From DB1 sp049323655 (GTDB lineage: Bacteria; Desulfobacterota; Desulfobulbia; Desulfobulbales; SURF-16): DNA of 64,000 bases. The stretch is taken from NCBI GenBank assembly GCA_049323655.1, contig JBMONO010000022.1, positions 17,932 through 81,931 on the forward strand, read 5' to 3'. Position numbers and translations under genes: made by a program. Shown here piece by piece: positions 22,549 to 30,589 of the stretch (position 1 is the first letter of the stretch; every line of letters begins with the position of its first letter). Under the pieces are notes generated by a model. It searched no databases. It was given only the letters and a program-made list of their open reading frames with translations, and was not told the DNA's origin.

Positions 22549-23882
22549 TGGCGGAGAGGTCGCTGACCATTATCGGCGGTGGGCTGGCCGGTTGCGAGGC
22601 AGCCTGGCAGGCGGCCAGCCGCGGCTGCCGGGTAACGCTCTGGGACATGAAACCGCAGCGATTCAGCCCGGCCCACTCTTCCCCCGACCTGGCGGAACTG
22701 GTCTGCAGCAACTCCTTCCGCTCCGACGATCCCTTTTCCGCCGTCGGCCTGCTGAAGGAGGAGATGCGGCGGCTCGACTCGCTGATCATGGCGGCCGCCG
22801 CTGCGACCCAGGTACCGGCCGGCAAGGCCCTGGCCGTTGACCGGAGCCGTTTTGCCGCCTTGATCACCGAACGACTCGCCGCCCATCCGGCCATCGACAT
22901 TCGCCGGGAGGAAATCACCCTGCTGCCCGCTCCGACCGGGGACAGACTGACCATCCTCGCCACCGGACCGCTGACCTCGGACCCCCTGGCCGCCTCTCTG
23001 CAAGAGATTACCGGCGACCACCTGGCCTTTTACGACGCCATTGCCCCCATCGTTGTCGCCGACTCCCTCGACCGCAGAGTCATCTACCAGGCATCCCGCT
23101 ACGATGACGGCCCGGGCGACTATCTCAACTGCCCCTTTGACCGACAACAGTACCTGACCTTCACCGCCGCCTTGGCCGCGGCGGACAAGGTTGGCCTCAA
23201 ACCCTTCGAAGAACCGCGATACTTCGAGGGCTGCCTGCCGATCGAGGTAATGCTGGAACGAGGTGAGGATACCCTGCGCTTCGGCCCGATGAAACCGGTG
23301 GGCCTGCCAGACCCGCGCAGCGGACGCGATCCCTATGCCGTGGTCCAGCTCCGCAAGGAAAATACAGCGGGCACCCATTACAACATGGTCGGCTTCCAGA
23401 CCAAACTCACCTATGCCGAGCAGAGACGGGTCTTCCGCCTCATTCCCGGCATGGAACAGGCGGAATTTGAGCGGCTGGGCAGCATCCACCGCAACACCTT
23501 TGTCTGCGGACCGGCGGTGCTCTCCCCCACCCTGCAACTGCAAAAGCGGCCGGACATCCTCCTCGCCGGCCAGATCACCGGGGTCGAGGGCTATGTGGAG
23601 TCAACCGCCATGGGCCTGCTGGCCGGCATCAACGCCGCCCTGCTGCTCGCCGGCAAAACACCGCCGCCGCCGCCGGCCGGCACCGCCCTCGGCGCGCTGA
23701 TCCATCACCTCATTGCCAGCGATCCCCGCCATTTTCAACCCTCCAACGTCAACTTCGGCCTCTTCCCGGAACTGTCGCAACAGGGCAAACGCAAGGTGCC
23801 GAAAAAGATGCGCGGCCAGCTGCGCGCCGAACAGGCCCTTCACCTTCTCCGCGACTGGCAGGAAATGCTCTATGCCGGATGA
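22548..23882 (+). CDS. trmFO: tRNA (uracil-5-)-methyltransferase TrmFO, folate-dependent
   Basis: TrmFO makes ribothymidine at tRNA position 54 using methylenetetrahydrofolate and FADH2. The 444-residue protein has the N-terminal FAD motif TIIGGGLAGCEAAWQAA, the family segment PAHSSPDLAELVCSNSFRSD with its conserved Cys, YFEGCLPIEVMLERG with the second Cys, and the C-terminal FAD-binding GQITGVEGYVESTAMGLLAG. Length is as expected. The start overlaps the adk stop by one base, and its stop overlaps the following gene by 11 bases. Confidence 0.96.
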   Translation: MAERSLTIIGGGLAGCEAAWQAASRGCRVTLWDMKPQRFSPAHSSPDLAELVCSNSFRSDDPFSAVGLLKEEMRRLDSLIMAAAAATQVPAGKALAVDRSRFAALITERLAAHPAIDIRREEITLLPAPTGDRLTILATGPLTSDPLAASLQEITGDHLAFYDAIAPIVVADSLDRRVIYQASRYDDGPGDYLNCPFDRQQYLTFTAALAAADKVGLKPFEEPRYFEGCLPIEVMLERGEDTLRFGPMKPVGLPDPRSGRDPYAVVQLRKENTAGTHYNMVGFQTKLTYAEQRRVFRLIPGMEQAEFERLGSIHRNTFVCGPAVLSPTLQLQKRPDILLAGQITGVEGYVESTAMGLLAGINAALLLAGKTPPPPPAGTALGALIHHLIASDPRHFQPSNVNFGLFPELSQQGKRKVPKKMRGQLRAEQALHLLRDWQEMLYAG

Positions 23883-24639
23883 CTCGCTTCTCCACCTGCT
23901 GCGCGACACCCGGCGGCTCCTCAACTTTCACCGCCATTGCGGTCTTCACTATCCCCTGACCAAAGCGCTGGACAATGCCCTCACGGAGCGCCATCCACCC
24001 GCCGCTCTCCCGGCAACACCGACCGCACCGGCGGAAATGAGCTCGGCCCGACCGGCGGAATCACAGCCGCCATCCGCCACCCTGGAAGATCTGAAAGGAG
24101 AAATTGTCGGCTGTCGGCGCTGTCCGCTGGCTGGTGATGGTGGCGTTATGCTGTTCGGTGAAGGCAGGGAAAACGAACCCGCCCTCTGCATCATCAGTGC
24201 CCCGCGCGGGATGACAGAGAGCGAAAAACACCAGACAATCAGCGGTGAGGCGAGGGAGCTGCTGGTCCGGATGCTGGCCGCCATCAACCTGACCATGGCG
24301 GATGTCTTCCTGACCAACATCGTCAAATGCCCGGCCACCAACGGGCCGGTCACGGCGGAACAGGCTGCCGCCTGTCTGCCCCTGCTGCTGCGTCAGCTCG
24401 ACCTCCTCCGTCCCCGGGTCATCTGCACCATGGGGCAGCTGGCCAGTCAGGTCATGCTGAAGTCATCGGCTCCGCTGCTTGCCCTGCGCGGCCGCTTTCA
24501 CACCATCCGTGGTCTGCCCCTGCTGGCGACCTTTCATCCTTCCCTGCTCCTGAAAAGCCCGGAAATGAAAAAAGCGGCCTGGCAGGACCTGCAGCTCATC
24601 CAGAAGAAACTTGCTCTGCCCGTGCCGGGCAAATTATGA
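23872..24639 (+). CDS. Uracil-DNA glycosylase family 4-like protein
   Basis: The 255-residue protein has an N-terminal extension of about 75 residues and then the Fe-S family-4 UDG framework: two Cys in GCRRCPL, the third in TNIVKCPATNGPVT, the fourth in QAAACLPLL, and the C-terminal motif LATFHPSLLL with the catalytic-type His. The usual motif A (GEAPG...) is replaced by SAPRGMTESEKHQTISGEA, so uracil-excision activity is not assured. The ATG at 23872 begins inside the trmFO end and gives MPDDSLLHLLRD. It is last in the adk operon and converges on marC. Confidence 0.82.
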   Translation: MPDDSLLHLLRDTRRLLNFHRHCGLHYPLTKALDNALTERHPPAALPATPTAPAEMSSARPAESQPPSATLEDLKGEIVGCRRCPLAGDGGVMLFGEGRENEPALCIISAPRGMTESEKHQTISGEARELLVRMLAAINLTMADVFLTNIVKCPATNGPVTAEQAAACLPLLLRQLDLLRPRVICTMGQLASQVMLKSSAPLLALRGRFHTIRGLPLLATFHPSLLLKSPEMKKAAWQDLQLIQKKLALPVPGKL

Positions 24640-24652
24640 GGCAAGACAGCGG

Positions 24653-25285
24653 TTATCCGGTCAGCAGACCGCTCTGGCGGATACCGTCAAAGATAAATTG
24701 CACGGCCAGACCGCAGAGCAGCACGCCGAAGACGCGGCTGATCACCCGCATGCCGGTGACGCCGAGCAGCCGCATCAACCGGGTTGCGCCAAGGAGCGCG
24801 AGATAGGTGAAAAAGAGAATCACGGTCAGGGAGGAGAGAACGACAAGCTGACCGACGACATCGCCCTGGACATCGGCCATCAGGAGAATCGAAGCGCCGA
24901 TCGCCCCCGGACCGGCGATGAGCGGGGTGGCGAGGGGGAAAACGGAGATATCGTTTTTTGCCTCCGCCTCATGGGTCTCCTCGCTGGTGGCGCTGGTGGC
25001 GCCCGAGGGACGGGCAAACACCATTTCAATGCCGATCAGCAAAAGGAGGATGCCACCGGCGGTCCGTAAAGCAGCGAGGGAAATGCCGAAGGCGGCAAGC
25101 AGCGTCTCCCCCAGCAGGGCAAAGGCAAAAAGAATGACAGCGGCAATCAGGGTGCCCCGGCGCGCCATAGCCTGTCTGGCATGGGCTGATGCCGTGCCGG
25201 TCAGGGCGGCGAACATGGCGGCGACATCGATGGGGCCGATGGTGGCAAAAAAAGTCGCCAGACTGACCACCGCGATTTCAATCAT
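24653..25285 (-). CDS. MarC-family integral membrane protein
   Basis: The 210-residue protein has six predicted membrane helices and MarC family motifs: ATFFATIGPIDVAAMFAALT near the N-terminus, LLLIGIEMVFA and the second half PLATPLIAGPGAIGASILLM. The family is often labelled as NAAT transporter, but MarC function is not settled. It converges on the glycosylase gene with 13 bases between stops. No clear Shine-Dalgarno precedes the ATG at 25285. Confidence 0.9.
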   Translation of the reverse strand: MIEIAVVSLATFFATIGPIDVAAMFAALTGTASAHARQAMARRGTLIAAVILFAFALLGETLLAAFGISLAALRTAGGILLLLIGIEMVFARPSGATSATSEETHEAEAKNDISVFPLATPLIAGPGAIGASILLMADVQGDVVGQLVVLSSLTVILFFTYLALLGATRLMRLLGVTGMRVISRVFGVLLCGLAVQFIFDGIRQSGLLTG

Positions 25286-25330
25286 ACAGGGTGAATCCCG
25301 TCAGCATACCTCGGTCGCGCCCGACAGCCA

Positions 25331-26503
25331 TTACGTTTCCCCGCCAAAGACCAGGGCGAACAATCTCTTTGCCGCCTCTTCCTCCGGCTGCCTCTTCAGC
25401 CAGTCGAGGCACAGGGTCCGCGCCCTTTCCACCTCGCCCTGCCTGAGCAGGAGTTCTCCGAGCCGAAACAGATAGCCGGAATGATCCGGCGCAAGCTTCA
25501 GGCACTTCTCATACTGAGCTGCCGCCTCGGCCAGTTTACCGCTTTTTTCCAGGGCCTCGGCAAACTGGGCAAAGACATAGACCGTTTCCGGCAATGGATC
25601 GACCGTCCGGTCAAGATAGGGGGCGGCATCAGCCAACCGGCCCCTTTTCAGAAAGGCCTTGCCGATCTTGATAAGGTTGAGGTCAGTGGGGTTCGAGGAA
25701 AAAATCCGGTCAAAAATCTGCCGGGCATTATCCTCCATCTCCATATCCAGATAAAGTTTGCCGAGATCAATGGCCAGATCGGTGTTGAGCGGATTTTCCT
25801 TGTGGGCCTTGACCAAGAGCGAAAAGGCGTCCCCCTGGCAGCCGTCGAGCCGGCAGACCTTGGCAAGGAGATGGGCGCCCTTGCCGCTCCCGGCATTCCT
25901 GGCCAGATACTGGCGCAGAAACTGGCGGGCACGGTCGTTTTGACGGAGATGAAAATAGGCCTCGCTCAGGACAAAGAGGGCGTCGCCGTTGGTCTGCTCC
26001 TGGGCCAGCACCTCCCTGCCCAGTTGGACAGCCTGATCATATTTTTTCGCCAACAGCAGATTACGGGCCCTGCGCACCATCTGCTGAAATGGCGTAGCGT
26101 TCTTCCGTCGTTGCAGGATGGCATTGACCGATTTCAGCAGATCCTCGCCACTATAGGGCACCGCCAGGTAGCCATCCGCCAGCTCGTCCACCGCATAAAG
26201 CACCATGTCCTTGTTGCGGTTGTCCGAGGTCAGCAGCACCGGCAGGTCGGAGAGACCGACGGTTCGACGGATGAGGCGCAGTAATTCGAGGCCGCTCATG
26301 GCCGGCATGTTCATTTCGGTGATGACGAAATGGACCGATGCGCTCTTCATCACGCTGCGCGCTTCCACCCCGGAGTGGGCCAGACGCACCGCAACATGGC
26401 CCGCCTGGCGCAAAATTTCCGCATCGCGATCGAGTGTTTCCCGATTGACGCCAACCAGAAGAAAATCCATCTCCTGCATCGGGGCTGCCTGACTGTCACT
26501 CAT
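25331..26503 (-). CDS. Degenerate response-regulator receiver with TPR repeats
   Basis: The 390-residue protein has an N-terminal receiver-like domain (residues about 12-130) and then a helical TPR region to the C-terminus (several 34-residue repeats, e.g. DALFVLSEAYFHLRQNDRAR and YEKCLKLAPDHSGYLFRLGE). In the receiver the phospho-acceptor position reads FVITEMNMPAMSG, with Glu instead of Asp, and the usual KP near the end reads VPYSGEDLL. It may therefore be locked in an active-like state or work only as a binding module. It lies upstream of a hybrid histidine kinase in the same direction, 206 bases away. Confidence 0.82.
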   Translation of the reverse strand: MSDSQAAPMQEMDFLLVGVNRETLDRDAEILRQAGHVAVRLAHSGVEARSVMKSASVHFVITEMNMPAMSGLELLRLIRRTVGLSDLPVLLTSDNRNKDMVLYAVDELADGYLAVPYSGEDLLKSVNAILQRRKNATPFQQMVRRARNLLLAKKYDQAVQLGREVLAQEQTNGDALFVLSEAYFHLRQNDRARQFLRQYLARNAGSGKGAHLLAKVCRLDGCQGDAFSLLVKAHKENPLNTDLAIDLGKLYLDMEMEDNARQIFDRIFSSNPTDLNLIKIGKAFLKRGRLADAAPYLDRTVDPLPETVYVFAQFAEALEKSGKLAEAAAQYEKCLKLAPDHSGYLFRLGELLLRQGEVERARTLCLDWLKRQPEEEAAKRLFALVFGGET

Positions 26504-26709
26504 AAAGCTCTCTCTCTGTTTTCTGACTCGTGTTGTCGCTGTCCGGCCTCACCTGGATAATTCTTTCAATTGTTGTACCACAGCAAACAACGAGAGAACA
26601 TATTTTTTTCTCCACCGCTCCGCTCTGCCGGCAAACACCGCCATCCCGGGCCAAGCCGCGACTGGAAGACAAACTGATGGGTAACGACGGCTACCAGCAT
26701 GAACAAACC

Positions 26710-29229
26710 CTAGCCGAGAATCTCCCGTAGTTTCCGCATCAGATTGGAGGGCATGACCGGCTTGGAGAGAAAATTGCGCTCGCTGTCGATAATAGTGTTG
26801 CGGTCGGCCTTGACGTCAAGATAACCGGACATGAAGAGGAGCTTGATGTCGGGTCGGATTTCCCGCAGTTTTTCGGCAAGGGCGGCACCGTCCATGCCCG
26901 GCATGATGAGATCGGTAAAGAGCAGGTCAATGGGGCCGGGATAGCTGGCCGCCACCTGCAGGGCCTCTTCCCCGCTGGCCGCTCCGAGCAGGGTGTAGCC
27001 CAGCGGCGCCAAGCTGTCGACAACAATCTGGCGGATGATCGCCTCGTCATCAACCACCAGTATGGTCTCATTGCCGTAGCGCAGGCTCTTCTCCTCCCTT
27101 TGCTCCTCCACCTGCGCCATCGCTTCTCCGGTGGCCGGAAAATAGAGCTTGAAACTTGTCCCCGTTTCCGGCTCGCTGACGAGATCAATAAACCCCTTGT
27201 GCTGTTTGACGATATTATAGACCGTGGCCAGACCGAGCCCGGTCCCCTTGCCCGCCTGCTTGGTGGTGAAAAAGGGTTCAAAAACGTGCTCCTGCACCTC
27301 CGGTGCCATGCCGTGGCCGTTATCGGTGACCGTCAGCATGACATACGGTCCGGCTTCCACGTCCAGATGGCTCCGAGCATAATGGCCGTCCACCTGGACA
27401 TTGGCGGTGCTGATCGTCAACCTGCCGCCTGAAGGCATGGCGTCCCGGGCATTAACGGCGAGATTCATGACGGTCTGCTCGATCTGACCGGGATCAGCCT
27501 TGATGGCGCTGACCTCGGCGGCAAGCCGCAGGTCGAGGGCGACATCCTCGCCGATCATCCGCAGCAGCATCTTGGCAAGGGATCGCACCGTGTCGTTGAT
27601 ATTGATGCTGCGCATCTCGAGCTGCCGTCTACGGGAAAAGGAGAGAAGCTGACGAACAAGGGCCGCTGCCTTTTCCCCGGCCTGCCGGATCACCGCCACA
27701 TCCTCCCGCCAGCCCGGGTCATCATCCTTGCGCAGCAGGGCGAGTTCACTGTACCCCAGGATACTGCTCAGAATATTGTTGAAGTCATGGGCAACGCCGC
27801 CGGAGAGCCGACCGATTGCCTCCATCTTCTGGGCCTGGAGAAACTGCATCTCCAGTTTCTTGAATTCGGTCATGTCCTTGGCAAAGTGGATCACGCTCTT
27901 AAGCTCGCCGCCGGGCCCGACCACCGGCGAGGCGGAGACGAGAAAGGTTTTGCCTAATGATGCATGGACGATCTCGGCCGTGTAGGGGGCGAATTTCTCC
28001 ACTGCCTCGGGAGCCGGACAACCGACGCAGGGATCGGCGGCGCCGCTGAACAACGCGTAACATTTGCGGCCGATCACCTCCGCCGGCGGGCAGTTGAACA
28101 TGGCGAAGGTGGCCCGGTTCGCCCGGGTAATGGTCAGATCGACATCCTGGAGGGTGACGACATCGCCGATGGCGTCAAAGGTGCGCTCCCATTCCTCCTT
28201 GGCCTGGCGCAACTCCCTTTCAGAATCCTGCAACTGCTCGACGTGCCGCTGGAGACTTGCGGCAAGCTCTTTCATGAAACGGGCCAGGTCGCCCATCTCA
28301 TCATCCGGCACCTCGGAGCCGACCTCATAGTCATACTGCTGCCGCTCGATGGCGGTGATGGCGGCCCGCTGGCGTTCGAGAAAGGCGCGAAAATAGCGGC
28401 TGACCCGCCACCAGAGGGCAATGGTCAGCAGAACGGCGGCAAGGCTGACAAAGACGATGATCAGAGTCAGGCGCTGCTGACGCACCCGGCTCTCCGTCGC
28501 GATCCCGGTCATACTCTCCTCGGCGAAGGTGAAAAAGTGCAGCGCCGTATCGGTGAGAAAATCCTCCCGGTCCCGAATGCCGAGCAGATTGAGATAGAGG
28601 GCCTCGGTGTTGCCGATCAGGGTATCAAAGAGAGTAATGAGGGCCGGATCAGCGGCAGCGGCAAGGACGCTTTGGCGAAGATCCTTCATGGCGGCGACGT
28701 TGCCGAGCTCCTGATGATGATAGACCTCGTCAAAACGAAACGGCAGGGCGTGAATTCCCCGGTAGAGGACGAGGGCCTGCTCGGCCGGCAGCTCGGCCAG
28801 CATGCGGTCAAACTGGCGGGAAAGATCATTTTGCCTGTCATGAAGGAGAACATCCTCTTCGTAACGAGCAAACAGCTCATCAAAGGCGATCCGGTAATAG
28901 CCGAGATAACGGCGCACCGAGTCGATCCGGCTGCGGATGGCCGGGCTGAGCTCCTGTTGAGCGTCGGCCATCATTTCCAGCAGCTCATCGGCCCGGGAGA
29001 ACTCCTGCTCGAAGCGCGCCCGGTCAGGGGAACGGATCTGTCGCTTGTCCCCGATCTGGAAGGTGGAGAGCTCCCTGATCTGCAAATGAAAATCCTGAAC
29101 CAGCCGCGTTTCGACGCCGGCCCGGTAAAGATCGCGGAGCCCCAGCGCCACCGTGCCGGCCAGAATGACGGTGAGCGAGGTGAGGGAGACAAAGAGCAGA
29201 AAAACCTTTTTCGAGAGGCTGACGCGCAC
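26710..29229 (-). CDS. Hybrid sensor histidine kinase (TM-HAMP-PAS-HisKA-HATPase-REC)
   Basis: The 839-residue protein has a membrane helix at about residues 9-30, a periplasmic sensor region, a second helix near 254-276 (LIIVFVSLAAVLLTIALWW), HAMP, a PAS domain (about 345-460) with Cys in RKCYALFS and DPCVGCPA, the H-box GGVAHDFNNILSSILGYSEL (His near 480), ATP-binding VMNLAVNARDAMPSGG and KGTGLGLATVYNIV, and a C-terminal receiver with phospho-Asp in LLFTDLIMPGMDG (near 771). The start is GTG at 29229. It begins 2 bases after the stop of the substrate-binding lipoprotein gene, so the lipoprotein probably feeds its signal. Confidence 0.9.
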   Translation of the reverse strand: MRVSLSKKVFLLFVSLTSLTVILAGTVALGLRDLYRAGVETRLVQDFHLQIRELSTFQIGDKRQIRSPDRARFEQEFSRADELLEMMADAQQELSPAIRSRIDSVRRYLGYYRIAFDELFARYEEDVLLHDRQNDLSRQFDRMLAELPAEQALVLYRGIHALPFRFDEVYHHQELGNVAAMKDLRQSVLAAAADPALITLFDTLIGNTEALYLNLLGIRDREDFLTDTALHFFTFAEESMTGIATESRVRQQRLTLIIVFVSLAAVLLTIALWWRVSRYFRAFLERQRAAITAIERQQYDYEVGSEVPDDEMGDLARFMKELAASLQRHVEQLQDSERELRQAKEEWERTFDAIGDVVTLQDVDLTITRANRATFAMFNCPPAEVIGRKCYALFSGAADPCVGCPAPEAVEKFAPYTAEIVHASLGKTFLVSASPVVGPGGELKSVIHFAKDMTEFKKLEMQFLQAQKMEAIGRLSGGVAHDFNNILSSILGYSELALLRKDDDPGWREDVAVIRQAGEKAAALVRQLLSFSRRRQLEMRSININDTVRSLAKMLLRMIGEDVALDLRLAAEVSAIKADPGQIEQTVMNLAVNARDAMPSGGRLTISTANVQVDGHYARSHLDVEAGPYVMLTVTDNGHGMAPEVQEHVFEPFFTTKQAGKGTGLGLATVYNIVKQHKGFIDLVSEPETGTSFKLYFPATGEAMAQVEEQREEKSLRYGNETILVVDDEAIIRQIVVDSLAPLGYTLLGAASGEEALQVAASYPGPIDLLFTDLIMPGMDGAALAEKLREIRPDIKLLFMSGYLDVKADRNTIIDSERNFLSKPVMPSNLMRKLREILG

Positions 29230-29231
29230 AG

Positions 29232-30362
29232 CTATCGTCCCTGCGGGCCACGGTCACCAGGTGACCGGTCATAGATCAGCTCCGGCACCCGCCCACCGAT
29301 GGCCGCCTCCTTCACCCTGCCGTGCAGCATGCCGCCGGCAATCATCGCCTCCACCCAGAAGGCGACCCCGCGTTGCCAGTCCGCATCAAATTCCTCCACC
29401 CAGGTGATGGTGGGCAGGGAACGCCGCTCCATCGCCGGATCGATCTCCAGCCAGCGGGCGATCTGATCCGCGCTGCTGTCCGGATTCCTGGTGATGAACC
29501 GGTTCGCCTCCCGCAGAAGAGAGATCATCGCCTCAGCCACCTCTGGTTGCTCGGCAATATATCGCTCCGAGGCGGCCAGGGCGCAACAGGGGGTGGCGCG
29601 CCACTTGCCCGCCGGCGGCAGCTCATGGAGCAGGGCGACGATTTTCCCCACCCCCCGCACCTCGGCCATGGCCGGAAAGGGTTGGTTGGTGACCACGCCG
29701 TCCACCAGGGCGTTTTCAAGGGCAGGCAGCAGATTCTTCTCGCCAAAGAGATTGACGAGGATCACATCCACCGAACTATCGGCAATATCATGGGAAAAGG
29801 AAAGGCCGGCAGCCTGCAGGGCCTGTTCGAGGATGAGATGCTGGACCGACAGGCCGATCTTGTAGCCGATCCGCAGCGGTGGATCGGCGGTCCGGGCAAG
29901 GGCGACAAAGCCCAGCCAGTCGTCAGCCGGCAGAGCGGGCCGCCCAACCAGGGCGGCGCCGTCAGCCATCAGCGGGGCAACGATGCGGATGGCGCTGCCC
30001 TGATCGATGAACTTCAACATGGCCGGCACCCCGCCGGTGACCATGTCCTGCTGCTCCTCGGCCAGCCGGCGCACAAGCTCCTGGCCGCCGGTGTCCGCAT
30101 CAATCACCACCCGGGCCAGCACCCTGTCCTGATCCAGCAGCTCATACTCGCTCCGCCAGATTTTTTCCTTGAGCCAGATGCCGCCATGCTTTCGGAAATA
30201 CGCAGGATTCATCGCCGCAATAAAGAGCGAGGCATGATGATCGGTCGGGGCATGGCCGATCCGCAGCAGCGGCGGCTCCTTGGCCTCCCGGCCGCAGCCG
30301 ACGAGGCTGCCCAGGGCGAAGAGAGTGAGAAGAAGGATGAAGGATAAGCCGGTTCTGGGCAT
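29232..30362 (-). CDS. Periplasmic substrate-binding lipoprotein (NMT1/SsuA type)
   Basis: The 376-residue protein begins with a lipoprotein signal peptide (LSFILLLTLFALGSLVGC, lipobox LVGC) and continues with a two-lobe binding-protein pattern of the NMT1/SsuA kind (LRIGHAPTDHHASLFIAA, then QQDMVTGGVPAMLKFIDQG and DGVVTNQPFPAMAEV). No ABC permease or ATPase lies nearby. Its stop is 2 bases before the histidine-kinase start, so it is more likely a ligand sensor for that kinase than a transport component. The C-terminal Arg/Gly-rich tail (SPGDRGPQGR) is unusual. Confidence 0.8.
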   Translation of the reverse strand: MPRTGLSFILLLTLFALGSLVGCGREAKEPPLLRIGHAPTDHHASLFIAAMNPAYFRKHGGIWLKEKIWRSEYELLDQDRVLARVVIDADTGGQELVRRLAEEQQDMVTGGVPAMLKFIDQGSAIRIVAPLMADGAALVGRPALPADDWLGFVALARTADPPLRIGYKIGLSVQHLILEQALQAAGLSFSHDIADSSVDVILVNLFGEKNLLPALENALVDGVVTNQPFPAMAEVRGVGKIVALLHELPPAGKWRATPCCALAASERYIAEQPEVAEAMISLLREANRFITRNPDSSADQIARWLEIDPAMERRSLPTITWVEEFDADWQRGVAFWVEAMIAGGMLHGRVKEAAIGGRVPELIYDRSPGDRGPQGR

Positions 30363-30589
30363 GGGAAATTTCCTGCCGAAAAAAAAAGAGTCTGCCGGGC
30401 AATGATCGACCCGGCACAGGGCATCACCTTTTGAGTGTACCGATCGCTTCCGCTTCTGTCAAAAAGTAAATAATCGGACAGATCCCGATCCCGTCGGATG
30501 CCACCCGCTTTTCGCCTTGTTGCCGCTTTGCCAATCCGGTATGATCAAAAAAATGGCTTTCTCGCCCACCCCAACAGAGGCGGACCCTC

